Source: Undibacterium paludis (GTDB lineage: Bacteria > Pseudomonadota > Gammaproteobacteria > Burkholderiales > Burkholderiaceae_D). Taken from it: a stretch of 64,000 bases of DNA. The translations under genes and the position numbers were made by a program. Shown here piece by piece: positions 34,747 to 43,512 of this stretch (positions within the stretch are counted from its first letter, which is position 1; every line of letters begins with the position of its first letter). The stretch is from positions 248,001-312,000 of the forward strand of contig NZ_JAKZHX010000009.1 of the NCBI RefSeq assembly GCF_022568815.1, read 5' to 3'. The notes beneath the pieces were generated by a model, which was not told the origin of the DNA, did no database searches, and saw only the letters and a list, made by a program, of their open reading frames with translations.

Positions 34747-36948
34747 ATGCGAAAGACTATGCCAAATCAGGAAGCCCCTTCTTTGACGACTGTGCCAGAA
34801 GAACCCAAGCAAGTGCCCAACCCAGAAATTGAGTTATCAGAAAAACAATTAAAAACCGTCAAGCAGAATGTAACCGAGCTATCACGCGCCGTCATCTTCC
34901 TTGACCGGGAGATGTCACAGATTGCTTTTAACTGGCGCGTCCTGGCGCAAGCTGAGGATCGCAACATTCCCTTGCTCGAACGTTTGAAGTATTTGTGCAT
35001 AGTCGGCAGTAACCTCGACGAATTTTTCGAAGTAAGGGTAGCCAGCCTGCTGGCGCAAAATACCATTGACGGCGAACTGGTACAGCATCCGACTTTTCAG
35101 GCAATGCTCAAGCGCATCAGCAATGAGTGCCACCAGCTTGCACAAAGACAATACGAATTACTGAACCAGGAAATCCTGCCGCAGTTGTCCAAAAAGGGCA
35201 TACACTTGCTCAGGCATTCTGAACGCAATGAAGCGCAACGCACCTGGGTCAAGGCTTATTTTGAACGTGAAGTCAGGCCCTTATTGACACCTATAGGCCT
35301 GGACCCTGCCCATCCCTTCCCGCAGGTGGTTAACAAGAGTCTCAATTTCATCGTCTCCCTCGCGGGCAAGGATGCGTTCGGACGCGGTACCGGCATCGCC
35401 ATCGTCAAGGCACCGCGCGTCTTGCCACGCATCATACGTCTGCCTGACGAGTTATCCAATGATGGCATGGCATTTTGCCTGCTGTCCTCAGTCATCCACT
35501 CGCATATAGAAGATTTGTTCAATGGTCGCGAAGTACTGAACTATTCCCAGTTCCGCGTCACACGTGACAGCGACTTGTGGGTCGATGAAGAAGAAGTCAA
35601 AAACCTGCGCCAAGCCTTGCAGGGAGAATTGCAAACCCGCCAGTTTGGTGCAGCAGTACGCCTGGAAGTAGCCAAGAACTGCCCGGAAAATCTCTCGCTC
35701 TTTTTGCTGGAGCAGTTCAACCTCGACAGCGATCGCCTGTATCCCGTAGATGGTCCGGTGAACATGGTAAGGCTTGGCGAACTGGTTGATCATGTCAAAC
35801 AGCCGAATCTACGGTTTCCACCATTTTCGGCCAAGGTCATCAGCAAATATGCGCACGCCGATATATTTACCCTGCTGCGCAAGCAGGACATTTTGTTGCA
35901 TCACCCGTTCCAACCCTTCCAGACAGTCATCGACTTCATCCGCTCTGCATCCCTGGACCCCAGTGTCGTCGCGATCAAACAAACGATTTATCGCACCGGC
36001 ATGAATTCTGACCTGATGGAGTCACTGATTACAGCAGCCCGACTGGGCAAGGAAGTCACTGTCATCGTCGAATTGATGGCGCGCTTTGACGAAGAGGCAA
36101 ATATCAACTGGGCCGACAAACTTCAACGCGCCGGCGCCCAGGTAGTATACGGTGTGGTCGGACTGAAGACCCACGCAAAACTGGCTCTGGTTATACGCCG
36201 CGAAGAGGGTGGCACGCTGCGTCACTATGCACATTTGGGTACAGGTAATTATCACCCGTCCACCACCCGCTTCTACACCGACTTTGGTTTACTGACAGCA
36301 CATCCGGCAATGGCGGCAGAAGTCAATGAAGTATTCATCCATCTTACCGGCCTGACCAAGCCGAAAAAGCTGGATTATCTGTGGCTGGCGCCGTTTGCCC
36401 TGCAACCACAAATCATCAGGGCGATACGCAACGAAGCCCGCATTGCCCGCGAAGGCCGACCTGCCCGCATTATCGCGAAAATGAATGCACTGCTGGATGA
36501 GTCGGTCATCCGTGCCCTGTACGCAGCATCGGCAGATGGCGTCAAGATAGACCTGATCATACGCGGCGCCTGTGCCCTGCGACCCGGCGTGCCCGGCTTG
36601 TCGGAAAACATCAAGGTGCGCTCCATCATCGGACGTTTCCTTGAGCATAGCCGCATCTATTACTTCCGCAATGACCTGGCACACGACGTCTATCTTGCCA
36701 GCGCAGACTGGATGAACCGTAACCTGTTCCGCCGCATTGAAGTCGCCTTCCCGGTACTGGAAAAGTCGCTGAAGAAAAGAGTGATATCAGAAGGTCTTGA
36801 GCCCTACCTGAAAGACAATGTCAATGCCTGGACGCTGGATTCTGATGGTCGCTATGAGCGCAAGAAAGCGCGGGCAAAACAGGTTCGCTTCTGCGCACAA
36901 CAACACTTGATGCAAACTCTGGGTTCTTTATCTGACACGGAAAATTAA
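34747..36948 (+). CDS. ppk1: Polyphosphate kinase 1
   Basis: 733 aa. Makes inorganic polyphosphate from ATP, reversibly. The N domain begins FLDREMSQIAFNWRVLAQAED (the family FINRELSWLxFNxRVL block). The catalytic C domains have IYRTGMNSDLMESLITAA, then GLKTHAKLALVIRR with the autophosphorylated His near residue 478, and HLGTGNYHPSTTRFYTD; NLFRRIEVAFPVL closes the core. The ~35-residue polar N-terminal tail is extra. ATG 34747 is taken, 34759 is possible. Divergent from pstS with its own PHO box. sixA follows 2 bp after the stop. Confidence 0.97.
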   Translation: MRKTMPNQEAPSLTTVPEEPKQVPNPEIELSEKQLKTVKQNVTELSRAVIFLDREMSQIAFNWRVLAQAEDRNIPLLERLKYLCIVGSNLDEFFEVRVASLLAQNTIDGELVQHPTFQAMLKRISNECHQLAQRQYELLNQEILPQLSKKGIHLLRHSERNEAQRTWVKAYFEREVRPLLTPIGLDPAHPFPQVVNKSLNFIVSLAGKDAFGRGTGIAIVKAPRVLPRIIRLPDELSNDGMAFCLLSSVIHSHIEDLFNGREVLNYSQFRVTRDSDLWVDEEEVKNLRQALQGELQTRQFGAAVRLEVAKNCPENLSLFLLEQFNLDSDRLYPVDGPVNMVRLGELVDHVKQPNLRFPPFSAKVISKYAHADIFTLLRKQDILLHHPFQPFQTVIDFIRSASLDPSVVAIKQTIYRTGMNSDLMESLITAARLGKEVTVIVELMARFDEEANINWADKLQRAGAQVVYGVVGLKTHAKLALVIRREEGGTLRHYAHLGTGNYHPSTTRFYTDFGLLTAHPAMAAEVNEVFIHLTGLTKPKKLDYLWLAPFALQPQIIRAIRNEARIAREGRPARIIAKMNALLDESVIRALYAASADGVKIDLIIRGACALRPGVPGLSENIKVRSIIGRFLEHSRIYYFRNDLAHDVYLASADWMNRNLFRRIEVAFPVLEKSLKKRVISEGLEPYLKDNVNAWTLDSDGRYERKKARAKQVRFCAQQHLMQTLGSLSDTEN

Positions 36949-36950
36949 AC

Positions 36951-37430
36951 ATGGATTTAATCCTCTGGCGTCACGCAGAAGCTGAACCGGCAACTGCTGA
37001 ATTGACCGATGAATTCAGGAAACTGACAGGCAAGGGAATCAAGCAGGCAGGCAAGATCGCCTTCTGGCTCGATAGCACCTTGCCAGAATCCTGCCGGATT
37101 TTAGTCAGCCCGACCATCCGTACCAGAGATACTGCCGAAGCGCTGATTGCCTGCGGCAGGAAGTACAAAGTCCTGCCGGAGCTGGGACCTGCAGCCACGG
37201 TTGCCGAGGTGCTGACAGCGGCAAACTGGCCGAATAGCCGCGAGCCGGTACTCATCGTTGGTCACCAGCCCTATCTGGGTCAGGTAGCTGCCGAACTGCT
37301 CGGCCACCCCTTGCAGGAATACAGCGTACGCAAAGGCAATGTCTGGTGGATCACCCAAAAACAGCGGGAGAATGCTGTCGTGCAAACCTACCTGAAAGCC
37401 ATCATGTCGCCCGATCTGGTCGTCAAATGA
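36951..37430 (+). CDS. sixA: Phosphohistidine phosphatase SixA
   Basis: 159 aa member of the histidine phosphatase superfamily. LILWRHAEAEPA (residues 3-14) contains the RHG-type motif with the nucleophilic His8; ILVSPTIRTRDTAEAL has the second Arg and LIVGHQPYLGQVAAEL the catalytic His near residue 104. E. coli SixA removes phosphate from His of signalling proteins (nitrogen PTS). Only 2 bp separate it from ppk1, so it is co-transcribed under the PHO-box promoter; a ppk-sixA pair is common in proteobacteria. Confidence 0.92.
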   Translation: MDLILWRHAEAEPATAELTDEFRKLTGKGIKQAGKIAFWLDSTLPESCRILVSPTIRTRDTAEALIACGRKYKVLPELGPAATVAEVLTAANWPNSREPVLIVGHQPYLGQVAAELLGHPLQEYSVRKGNVWWITQKQRENAVVQTYLKAIMSPDLVVK

Positions 37431-37527
37431 TCTGTTTAACGCGATGTGCGTGACCGGTTCTAGCCGCTCCCAGCAGCAATTCCGTCAAGCTGTTACCATG
37501 GAGGCCTGCACTTATTGAAAAAGACCA

Positions 37528-38424
37528 ATGAAGACCAGCCATATTTTAGCTGCCTTGCTCGCCGTGATCACCTGGGGCATCAATTTCGTCGTGATCAAGA
37601 TAGGCCTGCAAGGGTTGCCGCCCGTCTTGTTTACCGCCTCACGTTTTGTCTTTGCCGCCTTCCCCCTGATTTTTTTCATTCCACGTCCCAAGACCTCATG
37701 GAACTGGGTCATTGCCTATGGCATGTTCCAGTTTGCCTTCCAGTTCACCTTGCTGTTTTGCGGCATCAAGATGGGCTTCCCTGCCGGCCTGGCCTCTCTG
37801 GTCATGCAATTGCAAGCCTTCTTTACCATGGGTCTGGCTGTATTGCTGCTCGGTGAAAAACCGCAATTGATGCAAGTTCTCGGTGCGCTGATTGCATTGT
37901 CCGGCATGGTACTGGTTGGCATGCATATAGAAGCGCAGGCAACCATGATAGGTTTCCTGATGGTGGTTGCCGGAGGCATCTGCTGGAGCATCGCCAACAT
38001 CGTCACCAAAAAGATAGGTGTAGTCAATCCACTGGCCATGGTGGTCTGGGGCTCGGCTATCGCCAGCCCTCCCTTGTTGCTGGCATCCTTGTTGATGGAA
38101 GGCACCGACGCATGGTATGCCGCATACCAGCAACTGAACTGGGTTTCGATAGGCGCGATTGCCTACCAGTCTTATCCCAATACCTTGCTGGGATTTGGCA
38201 TCTGGTCGTGGTTGATGCGTAAATACCCGGCAGCGACCATCGCCCCGTTTACCCTGCTGGTGCCTGTGGTTGGCATGCTCAGTGCAGCGGTGATACTTGA
38301 TGAATCCTTGCTGTGGTGGAAAATCGCTGCCGGCCTGCTGGTACTGGCGGGTCTGGCATGCAATCAATATGGCCAGCGGGTCTGGCTGTGGTTCAGGCCA
38401 GCGACGGTCAATTCGTCTTCGTAA
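37528..38424 (+). CDS. EamA-family (DMT) exporter
   Basis: 298 aa with ten predicted membrane helices in two EamA repeats (about residues 5-135 and 145-285). ITWGINFVVIKIGLQGLPP at the N-terminus and the second-repeat motif SWLMRKYPAATIAPFTLLVPVVGMLSA closely resemble the E. coli EamA/YdeD cysteine/O-acetylserine exporter group, so export of amino-acid metabolites is likely, but the substrate is not proven. It is 97 bp after sixA and could be transcribed on its own. It converges with the LpxH-like gene, 7 bp between stops. Confidence 0.88.
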   Translation: MKTSHILAALLAVITWGINFVVIKIGLQGLPPVLFTASRFVFAAFPLIFFIPRPKTSWNWVIAYGMFQFAFQFTLLFCGIKMGFPAGLASLVMQLQAFFTMGLAVLLLGEKPQLMQVLGALIALSGMVLVGMHIEAQATMIGFLMVVAGGICWSIANIVTKKIGVVNPLAMVVWGSAIASPPLLLASLLMEGTDAWYAAYQQLNWVSIGAIAYQSYPNTLLGFGIWSWLMRKYPAATIAPFTLLVPVVGMLSAAVILDESLLWWKIAAGLLVLAGLACNQYGQRVWLWFRPATVNSSS

Positions 38425-38431
38425 AAGTTTT

Positions 38432-39334
38432 TCAGGGATGAGCGACTGCAGAATTGGTTGCCTCAAGCGCTGCTTCAAGTTCAGTTTCCCGAACAGCATC
38501 AAGACTGCTTTCGCCATGCATGTCTGTGATCTGGTCAGAATGACAGACATCATGCCATGTCACCAGTTTGATCACGCCCTGCGCATCTTCCACCAGGGCT
38601 GACAGGCTTTCTACCCAGTCGCCATCATTACAATACAGGATACCGCCGATGTCGCGAATTTCCGGCTTGTGAATATGGCCGCAAATGATGCCATCAACGC
38701 CTTTGCGACGCGCCTCATCTGCCAGCGCATCTTCAAATTGCGTGATGTAACTGACCGCATTCTTGACCTTGAGTTTCAGGTATTGCGACAGCGACCAATA
38801 AGGTAAGCCCGCACGGGCACGCCATTTATTGAATATCTGGTTAAACTTGAGGATGACTGTGTACAGGCTGTCACCCACATAGGCCAGCCATTTGGCACAG
38901 GCAATGACACCGTCAAAGCGATCACCATGCAAGACCAGCATACGCTTGCCCGCTGCGGTTGTATGTACCAGCTCATCCCTGATTTTGATACCGCCAAAAT
39001 CAAGGTCAATGAACTGACGTATGGACTCATCATGATTACCGGGCACAAAGATGACATTCGTACCCTTCTTGGCTTTTTTCAAGACCGTTTGCACGACATT
39101 ATTGTGCGTCTGATCCCAGTACCAGCGGCGCTTGAGCTGCCATCCATCAATGATATCGCCGACCAGGTACAGGGTTTCAGAATCGGTGGCGCGCAAGAAT
39201 TCCAGCAACTTGGCAGCCTGGCAGCCGCTCGTCCCCAGATGCAAATCGGATATCCAGATAGTGCGGAAACGCTGGGTTTCTTTCTTGCCGGACTTGTACA
39301 ATTTGCTGCTCAGGAACTGATCGGCTGGCTTCAT
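38432..39334 (-). CDS. LpxH-like metallophosphoesterase (UDP-2,3-diacylglucosamine diphosphatase family)
   Basis: 300 aa calcineurin-type phosphoesterase. The metal-binding motifs are in order: ISDLHLGTSG (about residue 30), LVGDIIDGW (~58), VPGNHDESI (~96), VLHGDRFD (~132) and CGHIHKPE (~213). The fused-looking ~45-residue acidic C-terminal tail is extra. Related proteins are annotated as UDP-2,3-diacylglucosamine diphosphatase, but this long form differs from the 240-aa LpxH of lipid A synthesis and may act on another pyrophosphate lipid. Its RBS AGGAGAG lies in the end of the upstream acyltransferase gene (3-bp gap), so the two are translated together. Confidence 0.82.
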   Translation of the reverse strand: MKPADQFLSSKLYKSGKKETQRFRTIWISDLHLGTSGCQAAKLLEFLRATDSETLYLVGDIIDGWQLKRRWYWDQTHNNVVQTVLKKAKKGTNVIFVPGNHDESIRQFIDLDFGGIKIRDELVHTTAAGKRMLVLHGDRFDGVIACAKWLAYVGDSLYTVILKFNQIFNKWRARAGLPYWSLSQYLKLKVKNAVSYITQFEDALADEARRKGVDGIICGHIHKPEIRDIGGILYCNDGDWVESLSALVEDAQGVIKLVTWHDVCHSDQITDMHGESSLDAVRETELEAALEATNSAVAHP

Positions 39335-39337
39335 GCT

Positions 39338-40099
39338 TTACTCTCCTGTTCCGTAATGACGTGCGTAGCGGTTGTCAAGATTCGCCAGGGGCAGCATGAC
39401 GAACAGGTCTGCACTATGGAAATCAGGGTCCCAGGCCGGCTCACCGCAAACCCAGGCACCGGCGCGTATATAACCTTTCAGCAAGGGCGGGATACGCGCC
39501 TCGGTTGAACTGCTGTCTATTTCATCCAGAGGGAAAGGCGTGTGTGGGACCACACGGTATTCCAGTGGAGAAAAGTCGCTGGCGGACAAGCTGCGGTAAA
39601 TTGCTGCCGCGTTCTGGCCGCCATCGGTCAGGCTGATGCTGGCACAGCCGATGAGATAGGAGCAGCGTTCGCGGCGCATATAGGCAGCCAGCCCGGCCCA
39701 CAGCAACATGATGACCGCGCCACTGCGGTAATCAGGATGTATGCAGGCGCGACCTGCTTCTGCCACACTGCTGCGTATATGCTGCAGGCGAGACAAGTCA
39801 AATTCTGTTTCCGAATAATAGCGGCCAATGTGACGGGCAGCGTTTGGCCCCAGTATGCGGTAAGTACCGACCACTTTCAGGCTTTTGGAGTCACGCACGA
39901 TCAAATGATCGCAGTGGTCATCAAACTCATCCTTATCCAGGCCATCCGGATTGGACAAGGCGGACAAACCCATACTTTCTATGAAAACCTTGTAGCGCAG
40001 GCGCTGTACTTCCTTGACTTCTTCCGGCGTCGTGGCAAGACTCAGACTAAGTTTGGAAAAACTGGGATTCGCATCGGCGGGTATCGTGAGTAAGCGCAT
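39338..40099 (-). CDS. OlsB-like N-acyltransferase (Acetyltransf_5 family)
   Basis: 253 aa. ATG 40099 is preceded by AAGGAC at proper distance. The block VQRLRYKVFIESMGL (about residues 31-45), LDKDEFDDHCDHLIVRD, VVGTYRILGP, YYSETEFDLSRL, EAGRACIHPDYRSGAVIMLLWAGLAAYM and YLIGCASISLTDGG are diagnostic of the PF13444 family, which includes ornithine-acyl-ACP N-acyltransferase OlsB. OlsB makes lyso-ornithine lipid; no olsA-type acyltransferase is adjacent, so the assignment to ornithine lipid is inference. The promoter carries three PhoB half-sites, consistent with lipid replacement during phosphate starvation. It is followed by the LpxH-like gene. Confidence 0.8.
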   Translation of the reverse strand: MRLLTIPADANPSFSKLSLSLATTPEEVKEVQRLRYKVFIESMGLSALSNPDGLDKDEFDDHCDHLIVRDSKSLKVVGTYRILGPNAARHIGRYYSETEFDLSRLQHIRSSVAEAGRACIHPDYRSGAVIMLLWAGLAAYMRRERCSYLIGCASISLTDGGQNAAAIYRSLSASDFSPLEYRVVPHTPFPLDEIDSSSTEARIPPLLKGYIRAGAWVCGEPAWDPDFHSADLFVMLPLANLDNRYARHYGTGE

Positions 40100-40151
40100 T
40101 CATCGTCCTTGTCATGGTTGTTCGTTGATCCGACGAACGAAGAATAATCAA

Positions 40152-40196
40152 GGATTACTTCAGCAAGATGACAGGCAGATGTCGGTTTGATGACAA
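40152..40196 (-). promoter_or_regulatory. Three-half-site PHO box before the OlsB-like operon
   Basis: On the minus strand TTGTCAT, CCGACAT and CTGTCAT begin at 40196, 40185 and 40174, exactly 11 bp apart. Ten bases later lies TAATCC (40157-40152), a weak -10. The middle half-site is degenerate. Layout and period are those of PhoB sites. Confidence 0.7.
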
Positions 40197-40199
40197 GTC

Positions 40200-40240
40200 A
40201 AAAAAACAACAATCCCCGTCTGACAGAACATCAGACAGGG
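40200..40240 (-). terminator. Terminator of the histone-like gene
   Basis: On the minus strand CCCTGTCTGA pairs with TCAGACGGGG and is followed by ATTGTTGTTTTTTT. It lies 50 bases past the stop of the lysine-rich protein gene and insulates it from the PHO-box promoter next door. Confidence 0.7.
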
Positions 40241-40289
40241 ATTTTCGGGTTCATTGGGCAGAACCGCAATGGTCGGGCTCAAACGCGCA

Positions 40290-40754
40290 TTATTTCTCTT
40301 TTTTGGGACGCCCCGCTTTCAGTGGAGCAAGACCGGCGATCAACTTCTTCAAATTGGGTACATCTGTCTTGCTCAACAAGGCAACACCTATGCGCAGCAA
40401 CTGGCTTTTCTTCACTTCGACACCGGCTTTCAGGCAAGCCTTCTTGACTGCGCCAAGCGCAGCATATTCGCTTTCTGGCATGGTGAAACTGTCTCTCACC
40501 AGCTTGGCTTTTTTGACTTTCTCTACTGTTTCAGGAGCAGCTTTCGTCACCGTCGCCGAAGCCTTCGCCACGGGTATTTTTACTTCAACCGCTTTACCAT
40601 TGGCCTTGCTGCGCGGAGCAGGCTTCTCACTCACAACAGCCTTGCTGGCTATCGTCTTTTTCACTGCCGTCGGACTTTTTTTAACGACAGTCAATTTTTT
40701 TTCGGTGCTTGCTGCCACTGCCGGACTCAATTTCTTTGTTGTTGCGGTTGCCAT
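40290..40754 (-). CDS. Lysine/alanine-rich histone H1-like DNA-associated protein
   Basis: 154 aa; strong RBS GGAGG before ATG 40754. The first ~90 residues are a low-complexity Lys/Ala/Val/Thr tail (KKSPTAVKKTIASKAV and similar), like AlgP or bacterial histone H1 tails. The last ~65 residues form a compact domain (RDSFTMPESEYAALGAVKK to KAGRPKKEK) that looks like a small helix-rich module ending in an AT-hook-like GRPKK. DNA or RNA binding is inferred from composition. Single gene with its own terminator. Confidence 0.72.
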   Translation of the reverse strand: MATATTKKLSPAVAASTEKKLTVVKKSPTAVKKTIASKAVVSEKPAPRSKANGKAVEVKIPVAKASATVTKAAPETVEKVKKAKLVRDSFTMPESEYAALGAVKKACLKAGVEVKKSQLLRIGVALLSKTDVPNLKKLIAGLAPLKAGRPKKEK

Positions 40755-40949
40755 CTCAGCCTCCAGGTTGAAAACATGTAAACAATATAAACAATTTATT
40801 GCTGATTATCAAGGAAGAAGCATAGCCAGCAGAAATGACAGCGGCATTACGAAAAACCCTGTGCCAGCAAAAACCAGCCATGTCGTGAGATAATCCGCGC
40901 CGCCTCAGTCCGGTAATACGCAACATCCATCAATTGCATTAATATCATC

Positions 40950-42008
40950 ATGATCACACGCCATTCTCTGCTCTTCTCCCTGGTTTTACTCAATTTCTCC
41001 ATGCCTGTACACGCCGATGTCACTACCGTGCAGGGGGCGGGTTCGTCCGCCGCTGCCCCCCTGTATCAAAAATGGGCCGATGCCTACAGCAAAACTGGTG
41101 GGCCGGTCATCAGCTACCAGGCAACGGGTTCATCGGCAGGAATTAAGAAAATCAAGGGAAACAGTGTTGAGTTCGGTGCCAGCGATGCCGCGTTAAGTCA
41201 GGCTGATCTGAAAAAAGAAAAATTAATACAATTCCCATCCGCCATTTCTGGCGTAGTGCCGGTCATCAACTTGCCGGGTATCAAAACGGCTGAATTACGC
41301 ATGACCGGTGAAGTCCTTGCGGGCATTTTTTCCGGTGAAATTACGCACTGGAATGACGCAGCCATTGCTGCGCTCAATCCCGGCCTGCGTCTACCGAACA
41401 AGAATATCGAGGGCATCGTACGCCAGGACGGTTCAGGCACGACCTATAACTTTTCCGACTACTTAAGCAAAGTCAGCAAGAACTGGCAGTCGAAGTACGG
41501 CAGAAATTTCACCATTCCCTGGAACAGCCGCTTAATACAAGTCAAAGGTAGCAGCGCGATTGCCGGTACACTCAAAAAAACACCGTACGCCATCAGCTAT
41601 ATCGACTTTAATTACGTAACACAGGAAAAACTCGATTTTGCCTTGCTACAAAATCGCGATGGTAAATTCATCGCGCCTTCAGCCGAGGCATTTTCATCTG
41701 CACTATCGAACAGCAGTTGGAAAACCGACGCTAACTTTGAAGAAATGCTGACAGATAAAGCCGGGCAAAAAACCTGGCCCATCACCATGGGCACTTTTAT
41801 CGTCATGCAGCAACGCGCCAAGGATGTACAACAGACGACTGCCGCCATGAAATTTTTCACATGGGCCTTCATGCGTGGCGACCGCCATGTCAACAGTGTG
41901 GATTTTGTTCGTTTACCAGACAGCCTGCAAGCCAGGATATTCAAGGAAATGACGACTGTCACCGATAAAAAAGGCGAAGTCCTCAACTGGAATTTGAATC
42001 CGACGTAA
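40950..42008 (+). CDS. Second PstS-type phosphate-binding protein (orphan)
   Basis: 352 aa. Signal peptide residues 1-22 (ending PVHADV). The mature sequence VQGAGSSAAAPLYQKWADAY, GSSAGIKKIKGNSVEFGASDAAL and RQDGSGTTYNFSDYLSKVS matches PstS along its whole length and keeps the phosphate-contact Ser/Thr/Asp/Arg positions. There are no permease or ATPase genes beside it, so it either feeds PstCAB encoded 8 kb away or has a sensory or scavenging role. Upstream I see neither a PHO box nor a strong RBS, unlike pstS. Diverged clearly from the first PstS, so not a recent duplicate. Confidence 0.88.
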   Translation: MITRHSLLFSLVLLNFSMPVHADVTTVQGAGSSAAAPLYQKWADAYSKTGGPVISYQATGSSAGIKKIKGNSVEFGASDAALSQADLKKEKLIQFPSAISGVVPVINLPGIKTAELRMTGEVLAGIFSGEITHWNDAAIAALNPGLRLPNKNIEGIVRQDGSGTTYNFSDYLSKVSKNWQSKYGRNFTIPWNSRLIQVKGSSAIAGTLKKTPYAISYIDFNYVTQEKLDFALLQNRDGKFIAPSAEAFSSALSNSSWKTDANFEEMLTDKAGQKTWPITMGTFIVMQQRAKDVQQTTAAMKFFTWAFMRGDRHVNSVDFVRLPDSLQARIFKEMTTVTDKKGEVLNWNLNPT

Positions 42009-42016
42009 TAACAAAT

Positions 42017-42805
42017 TCAATCTTGTGGTCCTGGCACAGTCCTGGCCCTGGCAATCAACAATGCGGCAACCGTCAGCAATACGACAAAGCAGTCGGTTGA
42101 ACACAGTGCCAGACGAAAGAGAAAAACTTCTTTCACCTGGCCACTACTCACACCGCTTGATACACAAAAGCTAAGCGGCAGGGCCAGCAAAAGCGCAGTC
42201 AGTGCAGTGCTGGCAAATAAAATATAGCGCCACTGGTCATTTTCTTTAGGTTCCAGTATGACGACATGCGGTAATTTTATTTGCCATCGCACATAACAAT
42301 AAACCAGCCCTGTTACACCCAGCAAGGTACTCAGATGTTGCAGGATATGGAAAACATGCGTATGAACACCGGCAATCTCTATTGGCATGCGCAATACATC
42401 AAAGTAAGCAACGGCAAAACCACTGGCATGGGTAAATGCATCCCAGACAACATGGGTCACAGCACCAAGAATCAGAGACAGGGAAATCCAGACAAGCTGG
42501 GCGCCTGACAAGGTGCGGGATGCAAAAACATGTGCCTGCAATACCTGTCTTTGCATCTGTGGCAGCAGGTAGATGAAATGTGTCTGCATCGCATGCAAAA
42601 ACATGAACACAAGCCACCCCGAAGGCAAACACACTAATAGCAATCCCTGCCATTGATGAGCCAGCGTGGCCATGTCGAAAGCAAATACATAGTAGCCAAG
42701 ATCAGGTGCAACACTGCCGATGACCAGAGCCATAAGACTGAAGTGTCGCGGGGCAAGACGACGCAATGGAAGTATGGCGAGCGGGTGGGCGAAGGTCCAG
42801 GGCAT
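42017..42805 (-). CDS. DUF4184 family membrane protein
   Basis: 262 aa with about six membrane helices. The N-terminal MPWTFAHPLAILPLRRL, LMALVIGSVAPDLGYY and the later SLILGAVTHVVWDAFTHASGF contain the His/Asp residues conserved in DUF4184 (PF13803), a family related to membrane metal-dependent hydrolases of the YdjM type. Function unknown. It is 15 bp downstream of the murein endopeptidase gene and could be the last gene of the VOC-mepA-DUF4184 transcript. Confidence 0.88.
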   Translation of the reverse strand: MPWTFAHPLAILPLRRLAPRHFSLMALVIGSVAPDLGYYVFAFDMATLAHQWQGLLLVCLPSGWLVFMFLHAMQTHFIYLLPQMQRQVLQAHVFASRTLSGAQLVWISLSLILGAVTHVVWDAFTHASGFAVAYFDVLRMPIEIAGVHTHVFHILQHLSTLLGVTGLVYCYVRWQIKLPHVVILEPKENDQWRYILFASTALTALLLALPLSFCVSSGVSSGQVKEVFLFRLALCSTDCFVVLLTVAALLIARARTVPGPQD

Positions 42806-42820
42806 GATGATTGATTAAGT

Positions 42821-43510
42821 TCAGTTCTTTTTGCAGGGGATGTCGAAATCAACATGATAATGTTCATCATGCCTGATCCAGGCTTTTTCCTTCATAAACT
42901 TCATGTGCGCCTGTAAATAGGAACCGCGCTTTGTAGTAAACAATTTTGTCAGGTAAGGTGGATCGATGATCACCAGCGCCAGCTCCCTGCCCTTTGCCTT
43001 GGCGGCCAGGTCAAGCTGAAATAAATGCTCAGCCAGGGCAGCAACGTCTATGTGATAGTCACCATATCGACCTTGCGCATCAAAATCAATATCGTAACCA
43101 AATTTGTTATCAATGCTTCCTGGCAATGGTCGGGATATGCCCTGCCCATTAATGAGCGGCATCATAAAATCAACCGATAAACCATTGCGGTGGGTGCGAT
43201 GGGGTTTCATGCGCCCGCCCTTTTGCCATCCCGTCTCGCCATAGACAAACACTTTGTCAGGGACAGTCTGCTCAAGCTGCTGATAAGCCTGCGTCACAAT
43301 ATCGGCGACTGTGGAATGCACATAGGTCCGGCCCAGGCTGACGCCCAGCGCACTGTAGGCAGAGAAGTTGCGCCCTTCTGCGGGCAAACGGACGCCATCC
43401 TCCAAGCGGCCATTGGCGACTGTCCCATGGCATGTGCTTTCTTTGGCTTGCAATGCGCAAGGCCATGCCGGGATCAGACTCAGTATACAGACGCAGATGA
43501 GCCTGAACAT
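42821..43510 (-). CDS. mepA: Penicillin-insensitive murein endopeptidase-like protein (MepA/M74)
   Basis: 229 aa from ATG 43510; a TTG two codons upstream would overlap the VOC stop. Signal peptide residues ~1-22 (ending LQAKES). Zinc-site motifs are HRTHRNGLSVDFMMPL (His, His, Asp; residues ~105-120) and RHDEHYHVDFDIPC at the C-terminus, as in MepA. It would cut the D-Ala to meso-DAP crosslinks of peptidoglycan in the periplasm. Shorter than E. coli MepA (274 aa). Immediately follows the VOC gene and precedes DUF4184. Confidence 0.85.
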   Translation of the reverse strand: MFRLICVCILSLIPAWPCALQAKESTCHGTVANGRLEDGVRLPAEGRNFSAYSALGVSLGRTYVHSTVADIVTQAYQQLEQTVPDKVFVYGETGWQKGGRMKPHRTHRNGLSVDFMMPLINGQGISRPLPGSIDNKFGYDIDFDAQGRYGDYHIDVAALAEHLFQLDLAAKAKGRELALVIIDPPYLTKLFTTKRGSYLQAHMKFMKEKAWIRHDEHYHVDFDIPCKKN

Positions 43511-43512
43511 GT

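Noticed and set aside
37696-38553. 285-codon minus-strand frame over the EamA-type exporter
   Set aside because: Antisense to a ten-helix transporter; His/Gln-rich composition is the mirror of hydrophobic codons.
40860-40949. PHO box before the orphan PstS gene
   Set aside because: Looked for TGTCAT-type direct repeats with 11-bp period; none found.
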